NCBI GenBank assembly: GCA_007128675.1
Contig: SKWY01000150.1
Location: forward strand, 1 to 17,925
Reading direction: 5' to 3'
DNA from: Deltaproteobacteria bacterium
GTDB taxonomy: Bacteria > Myxococcota > Myxococcia > SLRQ01
DNA length: 17,925 nt
Shown here: piece by piece, positions 6,199-14,385 of the stretch
Layout: every line of letters begins with the position of its first letter
Position numbering within the stretch: position 1 is the first letter of the stretch
Position numbers and translations under genes: made by a program
Notes under the pieces: model-generated
Told to the model about the DNA's origin: nothing
Databases searched by the model: none
Seen by the model: only the letters and a program-made list of their open reading frames with translations

Positions 6199-6226
6199 TC
6201 GTGGTCCGCTCGCGAGTGGACCACGA
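6199..6226 (+). promoter_or_regulatory. 28-bp near-perfect dyad upstream of mglB
   Basis: The two halves, TCGTGGTCCGCTCG (6199-6212) and CGAGTGGACCACGA (6213-6226), match in 13 of 14 positions; the exception is a G/T pair that would be a G-U wobble in RNA. It ends 42 bp before the mglB ATG. No T-run follows, so a terminator is unlikely. It could be an operator for a dimeric regulator or a leader RNA hairpin. Confidence 0.6.
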
Positions 6227-6268
6227 GCCCATACAGCAACCGAAGCCAAGGAGCGAGGCACCGGCCCC

Positions 6269-6751
6269 ATGCATCCTCAGATGGTAATGTACGAGGAGGA
6301 GTTTCAGCAGGTCGCGGGCTTGTGTGACCGCTTGACTCGTGAAGCAAACGCGAGATGCGTCTTCGTCATCGACAAGAACGGACAGCTCATCTCGGCCTCC
6401 GGTGATACCGGCCAATTGGACACGACGTCTCTTGCTTCGCTGACGGCCGGCAACATCGCCGCGACTGGTGGTCTTGCCAAGCTTCTTGGAGAGAAAGAGT
6501 TCTCAATTCTCTTTCACGAGGGTGAGAGGGACAACCTGCACATATCCATCGTTGGAGGCCGAGTGATTCTCGTGGTCATCTTCGACCATCGTAGCTCACT
6601 GGGCTTGGTGCGCTTGCGAGTAAAGAAGGCGTCGGAGGATCTGGCCCGGGTCTTCGATGAGCTCGCGCGCAAGGCGGAGCAGCCTGGCACGCAGCCTACT
6701 GCTTTTGCCGAGATTACCGACGACGACATCGATAACCTTTTTAGCGATTAG
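6269..6751 (+). CDS. mglB: MglB-type Roadblock/LC7 protein, GTPase-activating partner of MglA
   Basis: 160 residues, the size of Myxococcus MglB. From family knowledge, MglB dimers stimulate GTP hydrolysis by MglA and mark the lagging cell pole. The N-terminus MHPQMVMYEEEF follows the MglB pattern, supporting the ATG at 6269 over the in-frame ATGs at 6281 and 6287. The Roadblock core shows VFVIDKNGQLIS (31-42), DTTSLASLTAGNIAATGGLAKLLGE (51-75) and RSSLGLVRLRVKKASEDL. The C-terminal tail FAEITDDDIDNLFSD (146-160) matches the MglB tail reported to contact MglA and influence nucleotide exchange. mglA starts 17 bp downstream, so they form one operon. Confidence 0.93.
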   Translation: MHPQMVMYEEEFQQVAGLCDRLTREANARCVFVIDKNGQLISASGDTGQLDTTSLASLTAGNIAATGGLAKLLGEKEFSILFHEGERDNLHISIVGGRVILVVIFDHRSSLGLVRLRVKKASEDLARVFDELARKAEQPGTQPTAFAEITDDDIDNLFSD

Positions 6752-6768
6752 CAAGACCGGCGGCCGAA

Positions 6769-7356
<588 letters not shown>

Positions 7357-7440
7357 GTAAACCTTCTTTGGGAGGAGCTGCTTGCCGGCCCATGGTACAT
7401 ATTGGAGCCGAGCGCGGGGTGGGAGAGCCCAAAGCTTCGG

Positions 7441-7447
7441 GGAGGAG
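7441..7447 (+). promoter_or_regulatory. Ribosome binding site that fixes the start of the acidic exported protein
   Basis: GGAGGAG seven bases before the ATG at 7455. It favours that start over the TTG at 7353 (overlapping the mglA stop) and the ATG at 7392, neither of which puts a signal peptide at the N-terminus. Confidence 0.75.
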
Positions 7448-7454
7448 CGTGCCC

Positions 7455-8315
7455 ATGAGGTTTGTTAGCAAGGACCGGTTCGAGCCGTTGAGCGATGTGA
7501 ACCGAGGGGGACTGTCGGCAGTGACGGCCGCTTTCGTGGCATCGGCCATGCTGGTCGTGGCAGCCGCTCCAACGATGGTCCATGCCGATGACTATGATGA
7601 TGAGGATGATCTGCTCGCCGTTCCTCTCGTTGGTATCGTGGATAGCGAGGACGATGATGAGGCGGAGGAGGATCAGGTAGAGGACTACGAGGACGACGAT
7701 GATCTGCTCTCCGTGCCCCTCATCGGCATAGTCGATGGTGAGCCCATACCGGATGACCAGTTCGATCTTCAGGTCCGAGGGCTGGAGGAGCAGGTTTCGG
7801 ACTTGAAGGAGAAGGTCTTCCAGACCAAGGCCCGTCTCTTACTCCTCCAGGAGACGGTGATAGGGGGCGATCTTTCGACGGGGGCCAGAGCGGTAATCGT
7901 CCATCGAAACGAGATGGGCTCTTCCTTTGTCTTGGAGTCGGTCACCTTCATTCTGGACGGTGCTCCCGTTTTCACTCGCGTGGACCAGACCGGCGAGCTC
8001 GATCGTCAGAAGGAGTTCGAGGTCTTCAGTGGACGCATCGTTCCTGGAACGCATCAGCTCGGCGTTCGAATGGTTTATCGAGGCAGGGGCTACGGTGTCT
8101 TCAGCTATCTCAATGACTACAGGTTCCGCTTGCAGAGTTCGTATACCTTCAACGCCGAGGCCGGCAAGGTTACTCGGATCTCGGTGGTAGGCTACGAGAG
8201 GGGGGGGTTCACGGCGGAGCTCCAGGACAGGCCTGGTGTGCGGTACGAGGAAGAGGTTACGACGGAGCTTCCTGGTGCCACCACGCAGACGGCGCAGTTG
8301 GAAGCCGAGCGGTGA
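7455..8315 (+). CDS. Exported acidic protein with duplicated DDLL.VPL.GIVD motif, coiled coil and beta-rich domain
   Basis: 286 residues from the ATG at 7455. A signal peptide (hydrophobic AVTAAFVASAMLVVAAAP, cut near VHA-44) indicates export. The mature N-terminus is strongly acidic and carries two copies of a 15-residue motif, at 51-65 (DDLLAVPLVGIVDSE) and 82-96 (DDLLSVPLIGIVDGE). A heptad-like coiled coil follows (about 103-138). A beta-rich domain (about 140-275) contains ARAVIVHRNEMGSSFVLESV and PGTHQLGVRMVYRGRGYG. I do not know an established function. From memory, similar proteins occur in myxobacterial genomes, sometimes misnamed dihydrolipoamide acetyltransferase, but there is no lipoyl or acetyltransferase motif here. 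Position between mglA and the TPR genes suggests a periplasmic part of the same machine. Confidence 0.85.
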   Translation: MRFVSKDRFEPLSDVNRGGLSAVTAAFVASAMLVVAAAPTMVHADDYDDEDDLLAVPLVGIVDSEDDDEAEEDQVEDYEDDDDLLSVPLIGIVDGEPIPDDQFDLQVRGLEEQVSDLKEKVFQTKARLLLLQETVIGGDLSTGARAVIVHRNEMGSSFVLESVTFILDGAPVFTRVDQTGELDRQKEFEVFSGRIVPGTHQLGVRMVYRGRGYGVFSYLNDYRFRLQSSYTFNAEAGKVTRISVVGYERGGFTAELQDRPGVRYEEEVTTELPGATTQTAQLEAER

Positions 8316-8395
8316 AGAATGGCTCGGATCGGGCGACTCGAAGGAGCCGTTTGGTCTCAAGACAGCCCTACTCCCCAAGCTTGGACGCAAAGTAA

Positions 8396-10870
8396 GTGCC
8401 GCGAAGCGAACACACAAGAAGCCTCGGTGGCAGCTCGAGACGGTTGGTCGCCATGTTCTCCATCGTGGCGGCCGCCTTGCTTCCCCTCGAATCGGGAGCG
8501 AATGACCAAGATGTCGATCTTGAAAGGATAGGTCGAGACCTCGAGGAGCTGGAAGCCCAGGCCACGCTACTCGACAATCAAGCCAGCCTCCTCATGGAGC
8601 AGTATGGGCGTGATGTGGACGTCTCCGTGGGAGAGTTCGAAAGACGCTTTTCCGAGGCCGAGATACATTTTCTTCTCGAGGACTACTCGGCCGCTATCGT
8701 CTATCTCTACGACATCGTCGATTCGCCTCGCTTTCGGGAGATGGAAAGATATGACGATGCTCTCTTCTACCTCGCCGAGAGCCTCTACAAGCAGGAGAGC
8801 TGGCTTCCGGCTCGTGGATTCTTCTTGAAGCTCGTCGAGCGACGTCCCGCTCGCCACTACGAAGACGCTCTCATCCGTCTCCTCGAAATAAGTGGTCGTA
8901 TCGGAGACTACTCGGACGTCGAGAGGCATTACCAAAGCTTGGTCGCCTCTGGCCGTCCCGTAAGGCCCGAGATCCGGTATGTATGGGGCAAGTTCATCTT
9001 CGCCCGCCGGGATCTGGAGGACTCGGTTCGATGGGAGAGGTCCCGAGAGGCATTCGAGAAGGTTCCGATCGATGGGCCCTATGGGCTCGCTGCTCGTTAC
9101 TTCTCGGGAGTTGTCTTTGTCCAAGAAGCCAGAAAGACCTGGGAGAGAGCCCGTGAGGCTCATCAGGCGAGCCCCGAGGGGTTGGAGCGCGCCGAGAAAC
9201 GCTTTCACGAAGGGCTAAGGCATGCGGCGGCGGCTTTTGTGGATGTGGTCCGCCATCCCGCGACCGATAGGAGGGGAAGGGCCGTTCAGGAGCAGGCCTG
9301 GCTGGCTTTGGGGCGGGTGTATGTCGAGATGGGGCAGGAGGAAGCCGCCATAGATGCCTACCAGCGCATCCATCGCCATAGCGAGCATTACTTCCAGTCC
9401 CTATACGAGGTTGCCTGGGCCTTCGTGGGCAGCGGAGACATGGACAACGCACGGCGTGCCGCAGAGATCCTCTTGACTGGAGCCGGAGACTCCGTGCTTG
9501 CCCCCGAGGTGCGTTTGCTGCTTGGTCACTTGCATGCTCGGGCCCAGCGGTACGAGAGGGCCGTAGCCGCCTACGATGAAGTAATCCGGGAGTTCTCGCC
9601 CGTAAGGGACGAGCTCGACGAGCTTCTCGAGTCACATGATGATCCCGTGGCTTACTTCAGCGGTCTCATAGCCGAGGCCGACGGCGGGTTCGATGTAGAC
9701 ACTCTTCTGCCTACCGCGGCGGCTCGATGGGCATCCACCCAGCAAGAGGTTGAAAGGGGCTTCGCCATAGTCTCGGACTTGGAAGATGGTCGAGCCGGCA
9801 TCGAGGAAGGACGCGAGATTGCGCAGCGTGTGTTGGCGAGCCTCGACGGTGGTACCCTCGAGCCCTTCCCCGTGCTGTCCGAGGGCCATCAGAGAGCGAA
9901 CGAGACACGGGCCCGGCTGTTGGATCTGCAAAGTAGGTTGAGCGGGGTCGAGCACGCTCTCTTGTCTCATAGAGTTCCCCCCTCCCTTCAAGCCGCATAC
10001 GACGAGGCCAGACAAGAGCGCCAACGATTGGAGGCCGAGCATGGCCGTCTACCCTCGACTCCAGAGGAGATGGAGGCCCGCCGCCAACGATGGTTGGCAA
10101 CCGTCGAGAGGGTACACCGCGAAGCATTTCGTGCCAGGCTCGAGGCCCAGTCACAGGCCGCGCAGATAGAGGCGATGCAGGCGCTCCTGGAGGCTCGCAG
10201 CCAAGAAGCCTTGGTCGAGCCCAGCGTGCTCGATGCCTTCGTGGCGCGTGTGGAGAGAGAGAAGGCCGAAGTCGAGCGGCTAGAGGCGCGGGCCAACATG
10301 CTGATGCGTGAACTCGATGGATTGGCGAGCATGGTCAGGGCCGACACGACTGTTGCGGGAGCCAGGGAGGCCTCTGCGGCTTATGAGCAAGCGCTTGCGG
10401 ACGAGAGCGCTCTTTTCGGGCGGGTACGTGAGGAGCTGGGTGCCGCCGATGAGAAGTTGCAGCGTCTCGATGCAGTTCGTAACGACACCTTGGCCGCCTC
10501 CGAGAAGGTGGCGAGGCTTCTCGACGATATAGAGACGAGGGGCGCGGCCCGCAGGGAAGTCTTGCGCGATAGAGTCATGAACGAGCTGGACCGTCTCGAG
10601 GAGTATGCTGGTGAGGCGGCATACTCAGAGGTCCATACAAGAGACCTCATTGGTCGAATTGCTTATGACTCGGTTGGGGCCGTCCGAAGGCAGTTCTATG
10701 ATCTGGTCCTTCGCTCCGATGTAGGAATCATCGATGTTGCATGGGCCAGAAAAAGCGATCGCTCGAGAGAAATACAGAAGCTCGTGGAGGAGAAGGACCT
10801 TCAGCTTCGAGCATTGGAGCGTGATTTCCGTGAGGTCATGCACGACCCTGACGCAGGGGCGCGGCGGTGA
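8396..10870 (+). CDS. Exported TPR and coiled-coil protein (824 aa), candidate envelope-machine scaffold
   Basis: Starts at GTG 8396; an ATG at 8453 is the alternative, but the longer form gives a normal Arg-containing n-region (SSRRLVAMFSIVAAALLPLESGA), so the protein is probably secreted to the periplasm. TPR-like helical pairs run from about 75 to 400, for example DDALFYLAESLYKQESWLPA and VQEQAWLALGRVYVEMGQEE. After a linker, residues about 490-815 are almost entirely Ala/Glu/Arg/Leu coiled coil. No enzyme motif is seen. The last codons overlap the next gene by 4 bp (GTGA), implying coupled translation and fixed stoichiometry. It resembles in layout the TPR proteins of the Myxococcus Glt/Nfs machines; I cannot assign a specific Glt letter. 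Confidence 0.88.
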   Translation: MPRSEHTRSLGGSSRRLVAMFSIVAAALLPLESGANDQDVDLERIGRDLEELEAQATLLDNQASLLMEQYGRDVDVSVGEFERRFSEAEIHFLLEDYSAAIVYLYDIVDSPRFREMERYDDALFYLAESLYKQESWLPARGFFLKLVERRPARHYEDALIRLLEISGRIGDYSDVERHYQSLVASGRPVRPEIRYVWGKFIFARRDLEDSVRWERSREAFEKVPIDGPYGLAARYFSGVVFVQEARKTWERAREAHQASPEGLERAEKRFHEGLRHAAAAFVDVVRHPATDRRGRAVQEQAWLALGRVYVEMGQEEAAIDAYQRIHRHSEHYFQSLYEVAWAFVGSGDMDNARRAAEILLTGAGDSVLAPEVRLLLGHLHARAQRYERAVAAYDEVIREFSPVRDELDELLESHDDPVAYFSGLIAEADGGFDVDTLLPTAAARWASTQQEVERGFAIVSDLEDGRAGIEEGREIAQRVLASLDGGTLEPFPVLSEGHQRANETRARLLDLQSRLSGVEHALLSHRVPPSLQAAYDEARQERQRLEAEHGRLPSTPEEMEARRQRWLATVERVHREAFRARLEAQSQAAQIEAMQALLEARSQEALVEPSVLDAFVARVEREKAEVERLEARANMLMRELDGLASMVRADTTVAGAREASAAYEQALADESALFGRVREELGAADEKLQRLDAVRNDTLAASEKVARLLDDIETRGAARREVLRDRVMNELDRLEEYAGEAAYSEVHTRDLIGRIAYDSVGAVRRQFYDLVLRSDVGIIDVAWARKSDRSREIQKLVEEKDLQLRALERDFREVMHDPDAGARR

Positions 10871-13800
10871 AGGAGACTCCGTTCAGACTTCTGGCATTGC
10901 TCTTTTGCGTCCTGCTCTTCGGGTGGCCGGGTGGGAGCGCCGCCAAGGAGCCCGCCAGTCCAGAGGATTCAGAGCAGGAGGAGACCGCGCCACAATGGGA
11001 GCTTCCTGAAGAGCTGAAGATGGTGCTCGAGGCCAAGGACAGCTTCGAGCAGGCCGCTGACTTCTACCGGAACGAGGTTCGTCTCCTGGTTCAGTGGCAG
11101 TACGAGGAGCGGCGCCGACAGCTTTCGGAGCAATATGAGCGGGCCATTGGCGACATCGAGGTACTAGAGCGCTCGCAGAGGCTGGATGCGATAGCTCGCT
11201 TCGAAGAGTTCATAGCCAAGTATCCCGACGACCCGACGTACAGCCCCGACGCGATGATGCGACTGGCCGAACTCTACTACGAGCAGATCGAGGACGAGCA
11301 CCGGCTGGCGGAGCAAGAGTACTATGCCTGGCTCGAGGACCGTGTCGGTGAAGAGAGATCCGCGCCTCCGGCTCGCCGGTTCGAGCGCTCCATTGGTCTC
11401 TATCAGAGAGTCATCACCTCTTTTCCAGATTACCGTTATGTAGATGCGGCCTATTACTTGCTGGGCTACCTTCTCATTCAGCAAGACGAGTTCGATTCGG
11501 CCCTTTCCACCTACGACACCTTCATTCGCCGTTTTCCAAACAGTAGGTTCGTGCCCGAGGTTTGGATGCGCATCGGAGAGTACTACTTCGATGCCGACAT
11601 GCTCTTGATACCCGACGCCCTGGAGAGGGCGATCGAGGCCTATCAAGAAGCGTTGGTGTTCGAGGACCATCATCTCTACGACAAGGTTCTCTACAAGCTT
11701 GCCTGGACCTTCTATCGCAACCACGACTATGACAACGCGGTTGAGCATTTTCTCGATCTATTGGCTCACTACCAGGAGTTGGCCGAGGAGGAAGGCAAGC
11801 CCGAGGTGGGTGGAGATCTGCGGGAGGAGGCGATCCAGTATGCGGCGGCGTCTTTCGCCGATGACGATTGGGGGAGCTTCGAGAAAGCCAAGCATCTGCT
11901 TGCGGAAAGAGGTCACCCTCCATACGAGTTCGATGTGTTGCGGCGCTTGGGCGAGATCTATTTCGACATTACGCGTCACGCCGAGTGCGTCGAGACGCTG
12001 AAGTATGTCTTGGAACGCTACCCCTTGCACCGGGACGCGCCGGTCATTCAGAACCGGATAGTGAGGGCCTGGGAACGGGATCGTGCGTTCTCTCGTGCTT
12101 TCGACGAGCAGCAAGTCCTGGTGGAGAACTACACGCGTGGCGGCGCCTGGTACGAGCACCACCAAGATGATCTCGAGGCCATCTCACGTTCCGAGGAGAT
12201 AACCGAGCGCTCCTTGTATGCCACCGCTCTCTTCCATTTCGAGCAAGCGCAGACCTACAGGACCGAAGAGGAAGTGGAGCTTGCGGTCAGGGAGTACGAG
12301 CGTTCCGCGGCGGCCTTGAGCCGCTATCTGGAACTCTACCCTCATACCGCCCACCTCTATGACCTGGAGTTCTATCTCGCCGACTCGCTCTTCTGGACCG
12401 GAGAGTTCATGGAAGCAGCGGCATACTTCGCGCGAGTGCGGGACTCCAACCTCGATGTGGAGTTCCAGGAGCAAGCTGCGCTTGGAGCCGTTGAGTCGTA
12501 TGAGAGGGAGATAAATCGGTTGGAGCGCCAGGGTATTCTCGAGCCCTTGGAGACCTTGACCTCCAGCGACTGGCCGGAGGGACGCCAGGTACGACCCGTG
12601 TCTCTGCCCGAGGTCTACCAGCTCTTCGTCGAGGCCTCGGATATGTATGTGCGCCGGCTGCCGGAGCACGAGAGGACACCGGCGATCTCTTACGAGGCGG
12701 GCCTCGTCTTCTATCGGCACGACCAGCATGAAGAAGCCAGGCAGCGATTCGAAAAAATGATCGAGCGCTGGCCATCGGCCGAGGCCTCCGCCTTTGCCGC
12801 CAACCTGATAATAGAGACCTTTCTCATTGCCGAGGACTGGCAGGCCGTCGAGGAGACGAGTGAGAGACTTCTTACCTCGGAGGCCGTGCTCCAAGCCGGT
12901 GGCGAGGTGGTAGAGACGTTCCTGGAGTTCAAGCTGGGAGGTCGGTTCCGACGCGCCGTGCAGTTGATGGACGAGAAAGATCACGAAGGTGCCGCGGCGC
13001 TCTTTCTGGCTCTCGTCGATGAGGCGCCGGAGCATAGGTTCGCCGACAACGCCTTGTTCAATGCAGCTCTCTGTTACGAGGAGCTTTACAGGTTCGAGAC
13101 GGCCCTTGGCCTCTACGAACGCGTCTTTCGAGAGTACCCGGAAAGCGAGCTCGCCGACGAAGCGCTATTTCTCGTGGCCTTCAACGCGCAGAAGGCATTC
13201 GACTACGACATGGCGATTGATAGGTATAGACTCTTGGTGGAGGAATACCCGGAGTCTAGTCAGCACGAGGCGGCACTGTACAACACGGCCACCTTGCTTT
13301 ACTTCATCCAGAGATACGAGGATGCGGCTCGGCGGTTCCATGAGTTCGCAGGGTTGTATCCCGACTCGGAAGACACTCCGAGGGTCCTGCTTCGCGCCGC
13401 CGACGCAAGGGAGAAGCAAGGTGAACCCAGGGGAGCGATTGCCGCCTACCAGGAATTCATCAGGCGCTATCGAAACGATCCCGAGGTAGCGGGTCGGGTC
13501 GTGGAGGCTAGATTGCAGATAGCCCGCTCATACGATCGCATCGGCGATTCCAGAAATGCGCTCGCCGCCTATCGAGAGACCGTGGACGAGTTCAATAGGT
13601 TGGGGCTCGCTCAGGACGATCCGGCGGTGCTCCACGCGGCGGAGGCGCAGTTCATGATCGCCGAGGCGGCTTTCGAGGAGTACGATGAGATAGCCATCGC
13701 TGGCAGTGGAAGAGGAGCAAGGCTCGAGCGCACCCTCGCGGCATCCCTAGAGCGAAAGATGGACAAGGCTCGTGAGGTGCAAGAACTCTACGAGGCCGTA

Positions 13801-14385
13801 TACCAATATCCTCACCCCGAGTTCGTCTTGGCGGCTGCCTATAGATTGGGGCACGTGCTCGAGCGTTTCGCGCAGGCGCTCTTCGACGCCCCGATACCTC
13901 CCGACATCGAGCGCCAGGGCGAGGAATATGTTTGGGCCTATCAAGGCATGCTGTCGGAGCAAGCCGTCCCTCTCGAGGATCAAGCCGTGGAACTCTACAT
14001 CGCGGCAGCCGAGAGAGCGAGACGGATGGGTATTGTGAACGAATGGTCCAGGCGGACTCTGGAGAGCTTGTCTCGGTATAGGCCAGACGAGTTTCCAATG
14101 CTCAAGGAAGCAAGAGATCAGCTGGTCGAGCAGAACGTGTCTTCGTTGGGGCTGGCTCCGACTCTGGCCGGTCTTCCGCGCCCGAGCCCGGCCGGTACTC
14201 GTCTTGTCGACGAGGATGAGACCCTCGGCCCAGGTACTCTTGGTCCTCGCGGTCATCCCCTGGGGAGCGAAAGAGCGCCCGCCATTCCCGACGAAAGCGA
14301 GGGTCGGGAGGATGACTCCAGCCGGGAGGCGGAGGAGGGCTCGAGTGAGATCGGTGGAGACGATACCGAGGAGGCGACGCCATGA
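10867..14385 (+). CDS. Large exported TPR protein (1172 aa), GltD/AgmU-like candidate
   Basis: Starts at GTG 10867, overlapping the upstream stop. The signal peptide (RLLALLFCVLLFGWPGGSAA, cut near 26) points to the periplasm. The body is a long array of TPR-type repeats, clearest around 190-300 (YYLLGYLLIQQDEFDSALSTY), 395-420 and 720-900 (ADNALFNAALCYEELYRFET, then AALYNTATLLYFIQRYEDAA), with the recurring F..YP..S spacing of tol-pal YbgF/BamD-like TPRs. The C-terminal 90 residues are disordered and acidic and contain AGTRLVDEDE (1109-1118), echoed in the next protein. Size and architecture resemble AgmU/GltD of Myxococcus, but that identity is inferred, not proven. The stop overlaps the next ATG (ATGA). 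Confidence 0.88.
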   Translation: MKETPFRLLALLFCVLLFGWPGGSAAKEPASPEDSEQEETAPQWELPEELKMVLEAKDSFEQAADFYRNEVRLLVQWQYEERRRQLSEQYERAIGDIEVLERSQRLDAIARFEEFIAKYPDDPTYSPDAMMRLAELYYEQIEDEHRLAEQEYYAWLEDRVGEERSAPPARRFERSIGLYQRVITSFPDYRYVDAAYYLLGYLLIQQDEFDSALSTYDTFIRRFPNSRFVPEVWMRIGEYYFDADMLLIPDALERAIEAYQEALVFEDHHLYDKVLYKLAWTFYRNHDYDNAVEHFLDLLAHYQELAEEEGKPEVGGDLREEAIQYAAASFADDDWGSFEKAKHLLAERGHPPYEFDVLRRLGEIYFDITRHAECVETLKYVLERYPLHRDAPVIQNRIVRAWERDRAFSRAFDEQQVLVENYTRGGAWYEHHQDDLEAISRSEEITERSLYATALFHFEQAQTYRTEEEVELAVREYERSAAALSRYLELYPHTAHLYDLEFYLADSLFWTGEFMEAAAYFARVRDSNLDVEFQEQAALGAVESYEREINRLERQGILEPLETLTSSDWPEGRQVRPVSLPEVYQLFVEASDMYVRRLPEHERTPAISYEAGLVFYRHDQHEEARQRFEKMIERWPSAEASAFAANLIIETFLIAEDWQAVEETSERLLTSEAVLQAGGEVVETFLEFKLGGRFRRAVQLMDEKDHEGAAALFLALVDEAPEHRFADNALFNAALCYEELYRFETALGLYERVFREYPESELADEALFLVAFNAQKAFDYDMAIDRYRLLVEEYPESSQHEAALYNTATLLYFIQRYEDAARRFHEFAGLYPDSEDTPRVLLRAADAREKQGEPRGAIAAYQEFIRRYRNDPEVAGRVVEARLQIARSYDRIGDSRNALAAYRETVDEFNRLGLAQDDPAVLHAAEAQFMIAEAAFEEYDEIAIAGSGRGARLERTLAASLERKMDKAREVQELYEAVYQYPHPEFVLAAAYRLGHVLERFAQALFDAPIPPDIERQGEEYVWAYQGMLSEQAVPLEDQAVELYIAAAERARRMGIVNEWSRRTLESLSRYRPDEFPMLKEARDQLVEQNVSSLGLAPTLAGLPRPSPAGTRLVDEDETLGPGTLGPRGHPLGSERAPAIPDESEGREDDSSREAEEGSSEIGGDDTEEATP

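Larger units (their letters stand above)
5983..6268 (+). other. Gene-free leader region before mglB
   Basis: No gene longer than a 27-codon chance frame (ATG at 5982) is present in these 286 bp. It contains a weak promoter-like pair (6110-6138) and a 28-bp dyad (6199-6226). No T-tailed hairpin terminator for the recR operon was found. Confidence 0.6.

Noticed and set aside
8319..8531. ATG-started frame of 70 codons before the 824-aa TPR gene
   Set aside because: Out of frame with the TPR gene, overlaps its signal-peptide region, and has no recognisable features.
12184..13035. Minus-strand frame of 283 codons
   Set aside because: Antisense to the 1172-aa TPR protein, whose frame has continuous repeat structure here; the reverse frame shows no recognisable domain.
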